Below are positions 13,856 through 21,550 of a DNA stretch of 64,000 bases, piece after piece. Where the stretch lies: the NCBI RefSeq assembly GCF_022899935.1, contig NZ_JALJCJ010000003.1, positions 1 through 64,000 on the forward strand. Direction: 5' to 3'. The first letter of the stretch is position 1; every line of letters starts with the position of its first letter. The position numbers and the translations under genes are program-made. The notes under the pieces are model-generated. The model was given only the letters and a program-made list of their open reading frames with translations, made no database searches and was not told where the DNA came from. Source of the stretch: Shinella curvata. GTDB taxonomy: Bacteria > Pseudomonadota > Alphaproteobacteria > Rhizobiales > Rhizobiaceae.

Positions 13856-14947
13856 CTACTGCAAATCCGGATCCGACTGGCCGGAGATGATCCGGGCGTA
13901 ATCCGTGATCTCCTTCTTGCGCTGCGGCGTGCCGGGATGCGTGGAGAGAATATTGGTATCCGACTTGTCGCCGAGCTTTTCCTCCAGCAGCGTGAAGAAG
14001 CGGGCGATCGCCGTCGGGTCGTAGCCGGCCTTGGCCATCAGCTCGACCGAGCGGCGGTCGGCCGCGCTCTCGGCATCGCGCGAATAGGAGAGTGCGAGAA
14101 GACCGCCGCCTTGCACCAGCACGTCCTCGACGCTGGAGCCGACATCGCCGGCGATCAGCATGATGAGACCCGTCATGCCGGCGGCGCGGTAGAGCTGCCG
14201 CAGGCTATGCTCGAGTTCGACATGGCCGATCTCGTGCGCCAGCACGCCGACGACCATCTCCGTGTCCTTGCCGGCCATCTCGACGAGCTGATCGGTGACG
14301 ACGAGCGTGCCATCCGGCAGCGCGAAGGCATTCGGCCCGATGAAGCCGCCATCGCGGAAATTCAGAGTATAGGCGCCGGCCCCGCGCGGCGACTGGGCGG
14401 CGATGCGCGCAAAGCCGTCGGATATCTCCTTGCGCTTGTCCTCGGAGAGCTTGGTCGGCGAAAAAGTCGTCGTGTCGAGTGTCTGCAGCGTGCCCTGCGA
14501 CATCAGTTCAGGCACGATCGGCGGCGTGGTGAGGATGGCAACCTCGACCAGCGCCGGCACGCCCCAGCGATAGACCATGCCGCCGAGCACGAAGGCCGCG
14601 AGCACGATGACGATGAGGCGCAGGCGGAACTGCTCCAGCCAGTGCACCAACCCTGCCCCGCCCTTGCCGCGCGCCGCAAGAAAGCGGTCGATGCCGTCAT
14701 TGTCCCAGGTCTCGAAGACCGAACCATCGGGAAAGGTCACCCGGCGCGGGATGGAGCCGACGCGGCTGGAAATCTCGATCCAGGAAAGGCCCGCGCCGGC
14801 GAGCGGCTTGTCAGCCCCCGACGACAGCGCGGCGACCTCTCCGGCACGCTCGATGAGGCGCGCCTCGACCGAGCGGCTGGAGCCGGCGGGATGCCAGTCG
14901 CCATTGGCGATGGCCCCGCCGGTGGTGGTTGCATTCTCAGAAGCCAA
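13856..14947 (-). CDS. Membrane-anchored M48 family metallopeptidase
   Basis: About 363 residues. Residues 1-95 are a soluble N-terminal part (GDWHPAGSSRSVEARL, then TFPDGSVFETWDN). One membrane helix follows (RLIVIVLAAFVLGGMVYRWGV, about 108-130). The M48 zinc protease domain has HEIGH near residue 240 (zinc ligands and catalytic Glu), a second glutamate in SRDAESAADRRSVELM, and the C-terminal STHPGTPQRK typical of M48C/BepA-like proteases. There is no ATG at the front; TTG 14947 with GAAGG eight bases upstream is preferred, TTG 14962 is possible. Either start lies at or inside the end of the DUF898 gene, implying translational coupling. Confidence 0.85.
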   Translation of the reverse strand: MASENATTTGGAIANGDWHPAGSSRSVEARLIERAGEVAALSSGADKPLAGAGLSWIEISSRVGSIPRRVTFPDGSVFETWDNDGIDRFLAARGKGGAGLVHWLEQFRLRLIVIVLAAFVLGGMVYRWGVPALVEVAILTTPPIVPELMSQGTLQTLDTTTFSPTKLSEDKRKEISDGFARIAAQSPRGAGAYTLNFRDGGFIGPNAFALPDGTLVVTDQLVEMAGKDTEMVVGVLAHEIGHVELEHSLRQLYRAAGMTGLIMLIAGDVGSSVEDVLVQGGGLLALSYSRDAESAADRRSVELMAKAGYDPTAIARFFTLLEEKLGDKSDTNILSTHPGTPQRKKEITDYARIISGQSDPDLQ

Positions 14948-16028
14948 AGTCGAAACCTTCAAAGTCCATGAACTCTGCCCCGACGGCCGACCCTTGAGCC
15001 TCCAGCGTGCTGAACAGCTCGCCGACGTCGCCGATGAAGGTAACGCCTGTGTGTTCCCAGGTATAGCGCGCCATGCGCACCGCCGCCCAGGGTCGCATCA
15101 GACCGAAGGTGAGAAGCGTGACGATGACGTTGCTGATGGCGATCCAGGTGTAGCGGGTGCGCGACAGGTCGCTCATCAGCTGGTGTTTGCCGTCGAAGGT
15201 TGCCGCCGACCAGGCGATGTTGCGCACGCCCGCCCTGTAGAACAGGCCGGCAATGCCCATCGTCGCGAAGAGCACGATGTAGCCGATGACAGCGCTGATC
15301 ACGAGCGGGATCTGCTGTTCTGGCGTCAGCGAGCCGGGTGTCTCGATCATCGGCAGGATGAGCGAGAGGTTCGCGACGACCAGAAGGGCGACGATGCCGA
15401 GGCCGACGATGGCGATCAGGAACGACAGGAACCAGGACTTGTAGAGCGGGCCGAGTTTCGGGTCCGTATCGAAGGCCTTGCCACCGTAGCGCAGGTTCGT
15501 GCCGATATAGCGCGAAACCCAACGGCTGGCGAGCGGCGTGAGGATGCCGAGCGTGATGATGGCCAGAAAACCGCCAAGAATGAAGGCCTTGAAGGCCCCG
15601 CCCGCACCGCCGACGAAATCGAAGCGCACATTCCGATAGCTCGTGACACGCGCGCTGAAGCGCAGCCCCTTGGCGACGAGCCACGGCAGCGCGATCAGCA
15701 CGGCCAGTGTCGGCAGGAGAACGAGGACCGGCAGGACGGCGGCGATGACGTTCAGCACGATGAAGCCGCCGAGAACGATGAGACGGCCGATGAGGATCTG
15801 CAGCCCCCTCGCATGATACTCGAAGGACCGGCCGAGCAGCACGGTATTGCCGAAGAAATAGCGGTTGCGCCGGACCTTCGCCCAGGCGGAATAGATGCCG
15901 ATCGTCAGGATCGTCAGGAGAACGTTGACGATCCAGATGCCGAAATATTCCGACGCGCGGCCGGTAAATGTAACGCGATGAAAGCCGCCCGCCTGCCCTG
16001 CGGGTTGCGGCGATCCTGCCAAAGACAT
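14937..16028 (-). CDS. DUF898 (YjgN) family multi-pass membrane protein
   Basis: 363-residue membrane protein of the DUF898/YjgN family, function unknown. After a short soluble start (FHRVTFTGRASEYFGIWIVN) come about six to eight hydrophobic helices. The family signatures WAKVRRNRYFFGNT near residue 50 and RYTWIAISNVIVTLLTFGLMRPWAAVRMARYTW near residue 300 are present. ATG 16028 has a GGGGG ribosome site; the longer frame to 16115 is unsupported. It overlaps the M48 protease gene downstream by about 10 bases (26 with the earlier TTG). The consistent pairing of DUF898 with an M48 protease suggests one envelope function. Confidence 0.87.
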   Translation of the reverse strand: MSLAGSPQPAGQAGGFHRVTFTGRASEYFGIWIVNVLLTILTIGIYSAWAKVRRNRYFFGNTVLLGRSFEYHARGLQILIGRLIVLGGFIVLNVIAAVLPVLVLLPTLAVLIALPWLVAKGLRFSARVTSYRNVRFDFVGGAGGAFKAFILGGFLAIITLGILTPLASRWVSRYIGTNLRYGGKAFDTDPKLGPLYKSWFLSFLIAIVGLGIVALLVVANLSLILPMIETPGSLTPEQQIPLVISAVIGYIVLFATMGIAGLFYRAGVRNIAWSAATFDGKHQLMSDLSRTRYTWIAISNVIVTLLTFGLMRPWAAVRMARYTWEHTGVTFIGDVGELFSTLEAQGSAVGAEFMDFEGFDFGF

Positions 16029-16119
16029 GGTTGCCCCCTTCAAAATACAAAAAGCACGAGGGAGTAACGAACCGCACTTGCGGCCTATTCTTCGCAAAGC
16101 ACAAAAAACTGACAATGCA

Positions 16120-16146
16120 AAAGGGCTCCCGCCGGGGAGCCCTTTC
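16120..16146 (-). terminator. Rho-independent terminator of iolA
   Basis: Perfect 11-bp stem (16120-16130 with 16135-16145), GCCG loop. It is 23 bases past the iolA stop codon and followed on the minus strand by TTGC. Confidence 0.8.
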
Positions 16147-16168
16147 CTTGGTCAATCCTTCGGGAGGA

Positions 16169-17665
16169 TCACTTCATCGTCGGCATGACGAACTCGGCGC
16201 CGTCCTTGATGCCCGACGGCCAGCGGCTCGTCACGGTCTTGGTGCGGGTCCAGAACTTGATGGAATCCGTGCCGTGCTGGTTCAGGTCGCCGAAGGATGA
16301 GGACTTCCAGCCACCGAAGGAGTGGTAGGCGAGCGGAACCGGAATCGGAACGTTGACGCCGACCATGCCGATGTTGATGCGGCTGGCGAAGTCGCGGGCC
16401 GCATCACCGTCGCGGGTGTAGATCGCGACGCCGTTGCCGTATTCGTGCTTCATCGGCAGATCGAGCGCTTCCTCGTAGTTCTTGGCGCGAACGACCGAGA
16501 GAACCGGACCGAAGATTTCGGTCTTGTAGATGTCCATATCCGGCGTGACGTTGTCGAACAGGCAGCCGCCGACGAAATAGCCGTCCTCGTAGCCCTGCAG
16601 CTTGAAGCCGCGGCCATCGACGACAAGATTGGCGCCTTCCTCGACGCCCTTGTCGATGAGGCTGAGGATGCGCGTCTGGGCTTCCTTGGTGACGACGGGG
16701 CCCATGTCGGCCTTGTCATCGGTGTACGGGCCGATGCGCAGGCTCTCGATCATCGGAGTGAGCTTTTCGATGAGGCGGTTTGCGGTTTCCTCACCGACCG
16801 GAACGGCAACCGAGATCGCCATGCAGCGCTCGCCGGCCGAGCCGTAGCCGGCGCCCATCAGGGCATTGGCGGCCTGGTCGAGGTCGGCGTCGGGCATGAT
16901 GATCATGTGGTTCTTGGCGCCGCCGAAGCACTGGGCGCGCTTGCCGTTTGAGGCAGCCGTGCCGTAGACGTAGCGGGCGATCGGCGTGGAGCCGACGAAG
17001 GAAACGGCAGCGATGTCCGGATGCGCCAGGATGCCGTCGACCGCACCCTTGTCACCGTTGACGACATTGAGGATGCCTGCCGGCAGACCGGCTTCGATCA
17101 TCAGTTCGGCAAGGCGGATCGGGAGCGACGGGTCGCGCTCGGAAGGCTTCAGGATGAAGGCGTTGCCGCAGGCGATGGCGGGCGCAAACATCCACATCGG
17201 GATCATGCCCGGGAAGTTGAACGGCGTGATGCCCGCACCGATGCCGACCGGCTGGCGGATCGAATACATGTCGATGTTCGGGCCGGCGCCTTCGGTGAAT
17301 TCGCTCTTCATGAGATGCGGGATGCCGATGACGAATTCGCAGACTTCCAGGCCGCGGATGACGTCGCCCTTCGAGTCCTCGACCGTCTTGCCGTGCTCCT
17401 TCGAGATCAGCACGGCCAGCTCGTCCATGTGCGTGTTCAGGAGTTCGACGAACTTCATGAAGACGCGGGCACGGCGCTGCGGGTTGGTGGCGGCCCACTT
17501 CGGCTGCGCGGAAAGCGCGCTGTCGATGGCGGCCTGCAGATCGGCGTCATTGGCAAGCGCGACCTGCGCCTGAACTTCACCCGTTGCCGGGTTGAACACA
17601 TTGGCGGTGCGGCCGCTGGTGCCGGGCACCTGCTTGCCGTGAATGAAATGGCCGATCTGGTACAT
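16169..17665 (-). CDS. iolA: CoA-acylating (methyl)malonate-semialdehyde dehydrogenase
   Basis: 498-residue NAD-dependent aldehyde dehydrogenase that converts methylmalonate or malonate semialdehyde plus CoA to propionyl- or acetyl-CoA, serving valine and myo-inositol catabolism. Cofactor and active-site motifs are ISKEHGKTVEDSKGDV, ITPFNFPGMIPMWM, FVGSTPIARYVY and the catalytic cysteine in GERCMAIS; the family-specific PIPVPLAYHSFGGWK is near the C-terminus. ATG 17665 follows GGAGGACTCC; codons up to 17749 lie in the promoter region. The S. meliloti orthologue at the comparable place is, as I recall, iolA (also called mmsA). Divergent from a LysR regulator with an inverted repeat in between, which is the likely control site. 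Confidence 0.93.
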   Translation of the reverse strand: MYQIGHFIHGKQVPGTSGRTANVFNPATGEVQAQVALANDADLQAAIDSALSAQPKWAATNPQRRARVFMKFVELLNTHMDELAVLISKEHGKTVEDSKGDVIRGLEVCEFVIGIPHLMKSEFTEGAGPNIDMYSIRQPVGIGAGITPFNFPGMIPMWMFAPAIACGNAFILKPSERDPSLPIRLAELMIEAGLPAGILNVVNGDKGAVDGILAHPDIAAVSFVGSTPIARYVYGTAASNGKRAQCFGGAKNHMIIMPDADLDQAANALMGAGYGSAGERCMAISVAVPVGEETANRLIEKLTPMIESLRIGPYTDDKADMGPVVTKEAQTRILSLIDKGVEEGANLVVDGRGFKLQGYEDGYFVGGCLFDNVTPDMDIYKTEIFGPVLSVVRAKNYEEALDLPMKHEYGNGVAIYTRDGDAARDFASRINIGMVGVNVPIPVPLAYHSFGGWKSSSFGDLNQHGTDSIKFWTRTKTVTSRWPSGIKDGAEFVMPTMK

Positions 17666-17707
17666 TGGGGAGTCCTCCGTGGTTATGAGGCGATGATCGC
17701 ACTTCAA

Positions 17708-17750
17708 TTTGCACAACACAATCACCTCCTGTAAGGAACCGTTGTGCAAA
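17708..17750. promoter_or_regulatory. Inverted repeat in the iolA-lysR divergent promoter
   Basis: TTTGCACAAC (17708-17717) and GTTGTGCAAA (17741-17750) are perfect 10-bp arms separated by 23 bases, positioned between the two start codons. The symmetry fits a dimeric regulator or DNA looping; the adjacent LysR is the obvious candidate. Confidence 0.55.
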
Positions 17751-17769
17751 AATTAAAGTCGGAGGTGGC

Positions 17770-18651
17770 ATGAACTGGGATGACGCCCGCATGTTCCTCG
17801 CCGTTGCCCGCACCGGCCAGATCCTGGCCGCGTCGCGCCGCCTCGGCGTCAACCACGCGACGCTCAGCCGCCGCGTGAGCGCGCTGGAAGAGGCGCTGAA
17901 GACCCGTCTGCTGATCCGCCGGACCAATGGCTGCGACCTCACCGCCGAGGGCGAAGCCTTCTTGCGGGCCGCCGAGCGGATGGAGACAGAGATGCTGGCG
18001 ATGCAGGCGAGCATCGGCCGCATCGACACCGCGGTTGCCGGCACCGTGCGGGTCGGTGCTCCCGATGGTTTCGGCGTGTCCTTCCTCGCACCACGCCTCG
18101 GGCGGCTGACGGCGCGACACCCGGAACTGAAAATCCAGCTCGTGCCGGTGCCCCGCTCCTTCTCGCTTTCGCAGCGCGAGGCCGATATTGCGATCACGCT
18201 GGAGCGGCCGGAACAGGGCCGGCTCGTCTCGTCGAAGCTGACGGACTATACGCTCGGCCTTTATGCTTCCCGTGACTATCTCGCGGAAAACGGTACGCCG
18301 GATACGGTCGAGGACCTGAAGGCCCATCGCCGCGTCGGCTATGTGGAGGACCTGATCTTCACGGCCTCGCTGAACTTCACCGGCGAGATCATGCGCAGCT
18401 GGGATGCGAGCTTCGAGATATCCAGCGCCACCGGCCAGACGGAGGCCGTGCGCTCCGGCGCCGGCGTCGGCATCCTGCATGACTATATAGCCCGGCAGTA
18501 TCCGGAGCTGGTGCGCGTTTTGCCTGACAACACGATCCGCCGCGCCTACTGGACGACATGGCACGAAAGCGCACGCGACCTCACCCGCGTGCGCACCGTC
18601 GCCGAATTCGTGCAGGAACTCGTACGACAGGAGCATGCCATCTTCCTGTGA
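17770..18651 (+). CDS. LysR family transcriptional regulator, likely controlling iolA
   Basis: 293-residue LysR-type regulator. The N-terminal helix-turn-helix (MNWDDARMFLAVARTGQILAASRRLGVNHATLSRRVSALEEAL) is followed by a substrate-binding domain from about residue 90. The sequence belongs to the short-linker LysR group with VARTGQ and NHATLSRRV. It starts 104 bases from iolA on the opposite strand and 20 bases from an inverted repeat, so regulation of iolA and of itself is likely. Ligand unknown, perhaps a semialdehyde or CoA ester. Confidence 0.88.
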   Translation: MNWDDARMFLAVARTGQILAASRRLGVNHATLSRRVSALEEALKTRLLIRRTNGCDLTAEGEAFLRAAERMETEMLAMQASIGRIDTAVAGTVRVGAPDGFGVSFLAPRLGRLTARHPELKIQLVPVPRSFSLSQREADIAITLERPEQGRLVSSKLTDYTLGLYASRDYLAENGTPDTVEDLKAHRRVGYVEDLIFTASLNFTGEIMRSWDASFEISSATGQTEAVRSGAGVGILHDYIARQYPELVRVLPDNTIRRAYWTTWHESARDLTRVRTVAEFVQELVRQEHAIFL

Positions 18652-18654
18652 CGA

Positions 18655-19569
18655 TCACTCCACGTTGAGCGCGACGGTCCCCGGCATCGGCACCAGCGCG
18701 CTCTTAGCCCTTGTCTTCGGCTTCTCGACCGGCTCCTCGGAAACGGTGACCTTCACCGTCTCCTCACCCGGCAGCGGAACACGCACGGCATTGCGGATGA
18801 CGATCCGCTCCTCCGCCGGCTTTTCCTCCATCACGACCCGGCGCTTCGGTGTGCGGCGCGGCGCGATCTCGACGCTGTCATCGACCACCACGACCGGTTC
18901 CGCACGAACCAGCACGGGCTGGCTCTGCGCGTGACCGCTGCCGCCGGCATATTGCAGCATGTCGAACGTGTTGCGCGTCACCGGCTTCATACGCAACCCA
19001 CCCATGACGGCGGCGATGCGCTCCTGCGACATCGTCGGGTGGCAGAAGCGCAGGCGCACCTGCGCCGCATGGGCACCTACGCGCTCGGCCGAAACGCGCT
19101 TGGCGAACTGCCAGGCATAGAGGCAGCTTCCGAAGGTGCCGAGCGGGCCGGTCGCATAACCATAGACGCCCTGCCCGTTCTGGCCCGGCACGTCGCTGAT
19201 CCGCATGGCAACACCGGGCAGCGCCTTTTGCATCTCGGCGACGATGGCGCGGCGTGTCGGGGCGCGCAGGAAGGTCATGCCCTCGGAGGGCTGGCCGACC
19301 CGCACGGTCAACACATTCTCACCCGCCGAAGCCGTGGCGTTGGAATAGACGATGGCCTGCTCGAAGAAACCGCTGCGCGCCGTCTGGCGCACGCTCTGGA
19401 TACGACCCGATACCAAGGGCAGGTAGGCGACGGCGAAATCCGGCGAGACCTCGGTGGAGATCGGCGGCGCATCCGGATGGATGGCGCCGGTTTCCAGAAA
19501 GGGATCGTGCACGGTGGAAGCGCAGCCGGCGACGAGAAGAGGCAGAATGGCAGGAATGAGCCAGCGCAT
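18655..19569 (-). CDS. bcsN: Cellulose biosynthesis protein BcsN
   Basis: 304-residue lipoprotein. The signal peptide MRWLIPAILPLLVAGC has lipobox VAGC with the cysteine at residue 16. The middle (SGFFEQAIVYSNATASAGENVLTVRVG, FLRAPTRRAIVAEMQ, GPLGTFGSCLYAWQFAKR) matches the BcsN family found only in Rhizobiales cellulose loci (CelG in Agrobacterium). The last 100 residues are basic and proline/valine-rich, probably disordered. ATG 19569 is 7 bases past the TPR gene stop, so it is the last gene of bcsA-bcsB-TPR-bcsN. In Agrobacterium, mutants of this gene overproduce cellulose, suggesting a modulating role. Confidence 0.85.
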   Translation of the reverse strand: MRWLIPAILPLLVAGCASTVHDPFLETGAIHPDAPPISTEVSPDFAVAYLPLVSGRIQSVRQTARSGFFEQAIVYSNATASAGENVLTVRVGQPSEGMTFLRAPTRRAIVAEMQKALPGVAMRISDVPGQNGQGVYGYATGPLGTFGSCLYAWQFAKRVSAERVGAHAAQVRLRFCHPTMSQERIAAVMGGLRMKPVTRNTFDMLQYAGGSGHAQSQPVLVRAEPVVVVDDSVEIAPRRTPKRRVVMEEKPAEERIVIRNAVRVPLPGEETVKVTVSEEPVEKPKTRAKSALVPMPGTVALNVE

Positions 19570-19576
19570 GAGAATC

Positions 19577-21550
19577 CTATCGCAGGGTAACGGTGGATGC
19601 GGAAAGGCCAACGGCCGTCGCCGGATCGTAGAACTGCATGTTCAGGCGGGCGAAGACCGCCTTTGCCTGCCCGCGATTGCCGAGATGGTAATAGGACCAG
19701 CCGCGCAGCTGGCTGAGATCCGCCGGTTCGGCAACGAGGCTGGCGCGGGCGTTCAAGGCATCCAGGACATTCTGATACTGCTTGTGATCGAAGGCCGAAC
19801 GGGCGCGCTGCCAGTAGATTTCGGCCCGGACCTCGCGCTCGCGTTTCTCCGACATCGGATAGGTCGCGACCATGGCTTCGGCATCGTCCGTCAGGCGGCC
19901 GCGCAGCAACGTGAGGGCCGCGCCATAGGCGGCGTCCTGCTGCGTACGGCTGTTGTTCAGCGCGGCTTCGAAAGCGTTGCGCGCATCGGCCAGACGGCTG
20001 AGTTCCAGATAGCACCAGCCCTTGATCAGCATGGCATCGGCTGAAACCTTGCCGCGCGCTTCCTGGGCGGAGACATCCTTGACGCAGGCACTGTAGCGCT
20101 TGGCCTTGAAATGCGCGAGGTAGCTCGTCCCGCCACCGCCAGCGGACGACGACGCAGTGGTATCAGGCATTTCGACGGCCACGCTGCGGCGGCCCTTCGG
20201 GGGCTTGGCAACCTTTATCTCGGCCCACATCTCCGGATAAACATCGCGGTATTCATCCTCCAGCGCGGCATAATCCTTCTTCGCGCCGAGACGCAGCAGG
20301 CTCAGCGCCAGCCCCTTGACGCGCACCGGCGCACTTTCCCAATCCAGCGACTTTTCGAACCAGGCTTTCGCCGCCTCGAACTGGCTGGAATTATAGGCGT
20401 ACCAAGCGAGGATTTCCGCATGGTCGGCGTCGGAAGTCGCAAGGATGGCGTTGCTATAGGCCGTCACCGTCTTCACGTCCGCATCCGGCTGATCGGGCTT
20501 CGAGAAGCGCAGCGACAGCGCGTTCATCAGGAATTCCGGATCGTCGGAGAATTCCACGATATAATCCTCGGCGATCGCATAGGCCTCTTCCTGCTTGTTT
20601 TCGGCGGCAAGCGAGAGATAGAGGCCCTTGGCGTTCTCCTCGTCGCGGCGCTTGGCAAGCGCGGCCTTGAACCAGCGCTCGGCACTTTCTGGCGCCTTCA
20701 GCTTCAGATCGTACCAGCCGAGCAGCGAGAGATCCTCGAGGCGATCCCCCTTCTCGGCCGCCGCGCGCAGCTTGGCGACTTCGCCTTCGGCGATCGGCGT
20801 CTGACGCTTCTCATCCGCGTTGAAATCGGCGACGTCCTTGCGTGTCAGGTCGAGCTCGACGGGCTGCAACCCGGCCTGCAACAGTGGCGAGGTGGCGAGC
20901 ACGCCCATCGCCTTGCGCACATCGTCCGATGAAAAATCGCGCGTCGATTTCTGCAGCGTGGTCAGGATCTGCGCATCCGGCAGCCGCTTGTCGCCCTCGC
21001 GGAACAGCAGGCCGCGATAGACATTGGTCAGCGCGTCCTTGGCGCCCGTTTCGGCATAGGCGTCGAGCAGCATCCAGACGAGATCGACCTCCGTTTCGGT
21101 CGACGGGTCCAGGGTCTTGGCCGCTTCGATGACGCCCATCCAGTCCTTGCGCGCGGTGGCGGCCATCATCTCGACGCGCTGCTGGCGGCGGGCGAGTTTG
21201 CCGGAAAAGTCCTCGCTCGGGCTCCACTGCGGATTTTCCGTCTGGCGGCGGCCGATCTCGGCGGCGATGCCGGTGAAATCGTTCTTCTCGTAGAGCGCCC
21301 AGAGCGCGGTTTCATCCACCTGCTGCGCCACCGGCGCATAGACATCGGCAGGCACGACGAAATCGGGATATTTCAGCCTCAGCCGGTTCGTCTCGGCCTC
21401 GAGCCGGTCCTGCTGTTTCTGTTCGGCATAATAGTAGAGCGCGGCCAGCTCGACTTCGCCGGGGCCGGACTTGGCCTCTTCCGCGAAAGCCAGCGGAGAG
21501 AGCGCCGAGGAGCCGAGCAGCAGCGCGGTGAGGAAAAGGGAGGGTTTCAT
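19577..21550 (-). CDS. Exported TPR-repeat protein of the cellulose operon
   Basis: 657-residue protein with a signal peptide (MKPSLFLTALLLGSSALSPLAFA). It is built of alpha-helical repeats throughout; TPR-like units are visible at LSLLGWYDLKLKAPESAERWFKAAL (about 285), AEILAWYAYNSSQFEAAKAWFEKSL (about 395) and LIKGWCYLELSRLADARNAFEAAL (about 530). Its ATG overlaps the bcsB stop (ATGA). It occupies the place where other species carry bcsC or the endoglucanase gene bcsZ, but it lacks a C-terminal outer-membrane barrel and any glycosidase motif. It may be a periplasmic scaffold for the cellulose export path; function is inferred from position. Confidence 0.8.
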   Translation of the reverse strand: MKPSLFLTALLLGSSALSPLAFAEEAKSGPGEVELAALYYYAEQKQQDRLEAETNRLRLKYPDFVVPADVYAPVAQQVDETALWALYEKNDFTGIAAEIGRRQTENPQWSPSEDFSGKLARRQQRVEMMAATARKDWMGVIEAAKTLDPSTETEVDLVWMLLDAYAETGAKDALTNVYRGLLFREGDKRLPDAQILTTLQKSTRDFSSDDVRKAMGVLATSPLLQAGLQPVELDLTRKDVADFNADEKRQTPIAEGEVAKLRAAAEKGDRLEDLSLLGWYDLKLKAPESAERWFKAALAKRRDEENAKGLYLSLAAENKQEEAYAIAEDYIVEFSDDPEFLMNALSLRFSKPDQPDADVKTVTAYSNAILATSDADHAEILAWYAYNSSQFEAAKAWFEKSLDWESAPVRVKGLALSLLRLGAKKDYAALEDEYRDVYPEMWAEIKVAKPPKGRRSVAVEMPDTTASSSAGGGGTSYLAHFKAKRYSACVKDVSAQEARGKVSADAMLIKGWCYLELSRLADARNAFEAALNNSRTQQDAAYGAALTLLRGRLTDDAEAMVATYPMSEKREREVRAEIYWQRARSAFDHKQYQNVLDALNARASLVAEPADLSQLRGWSYYHLGNRGQAKAVFARLNMQFYDPATAVGLSASTVTLR

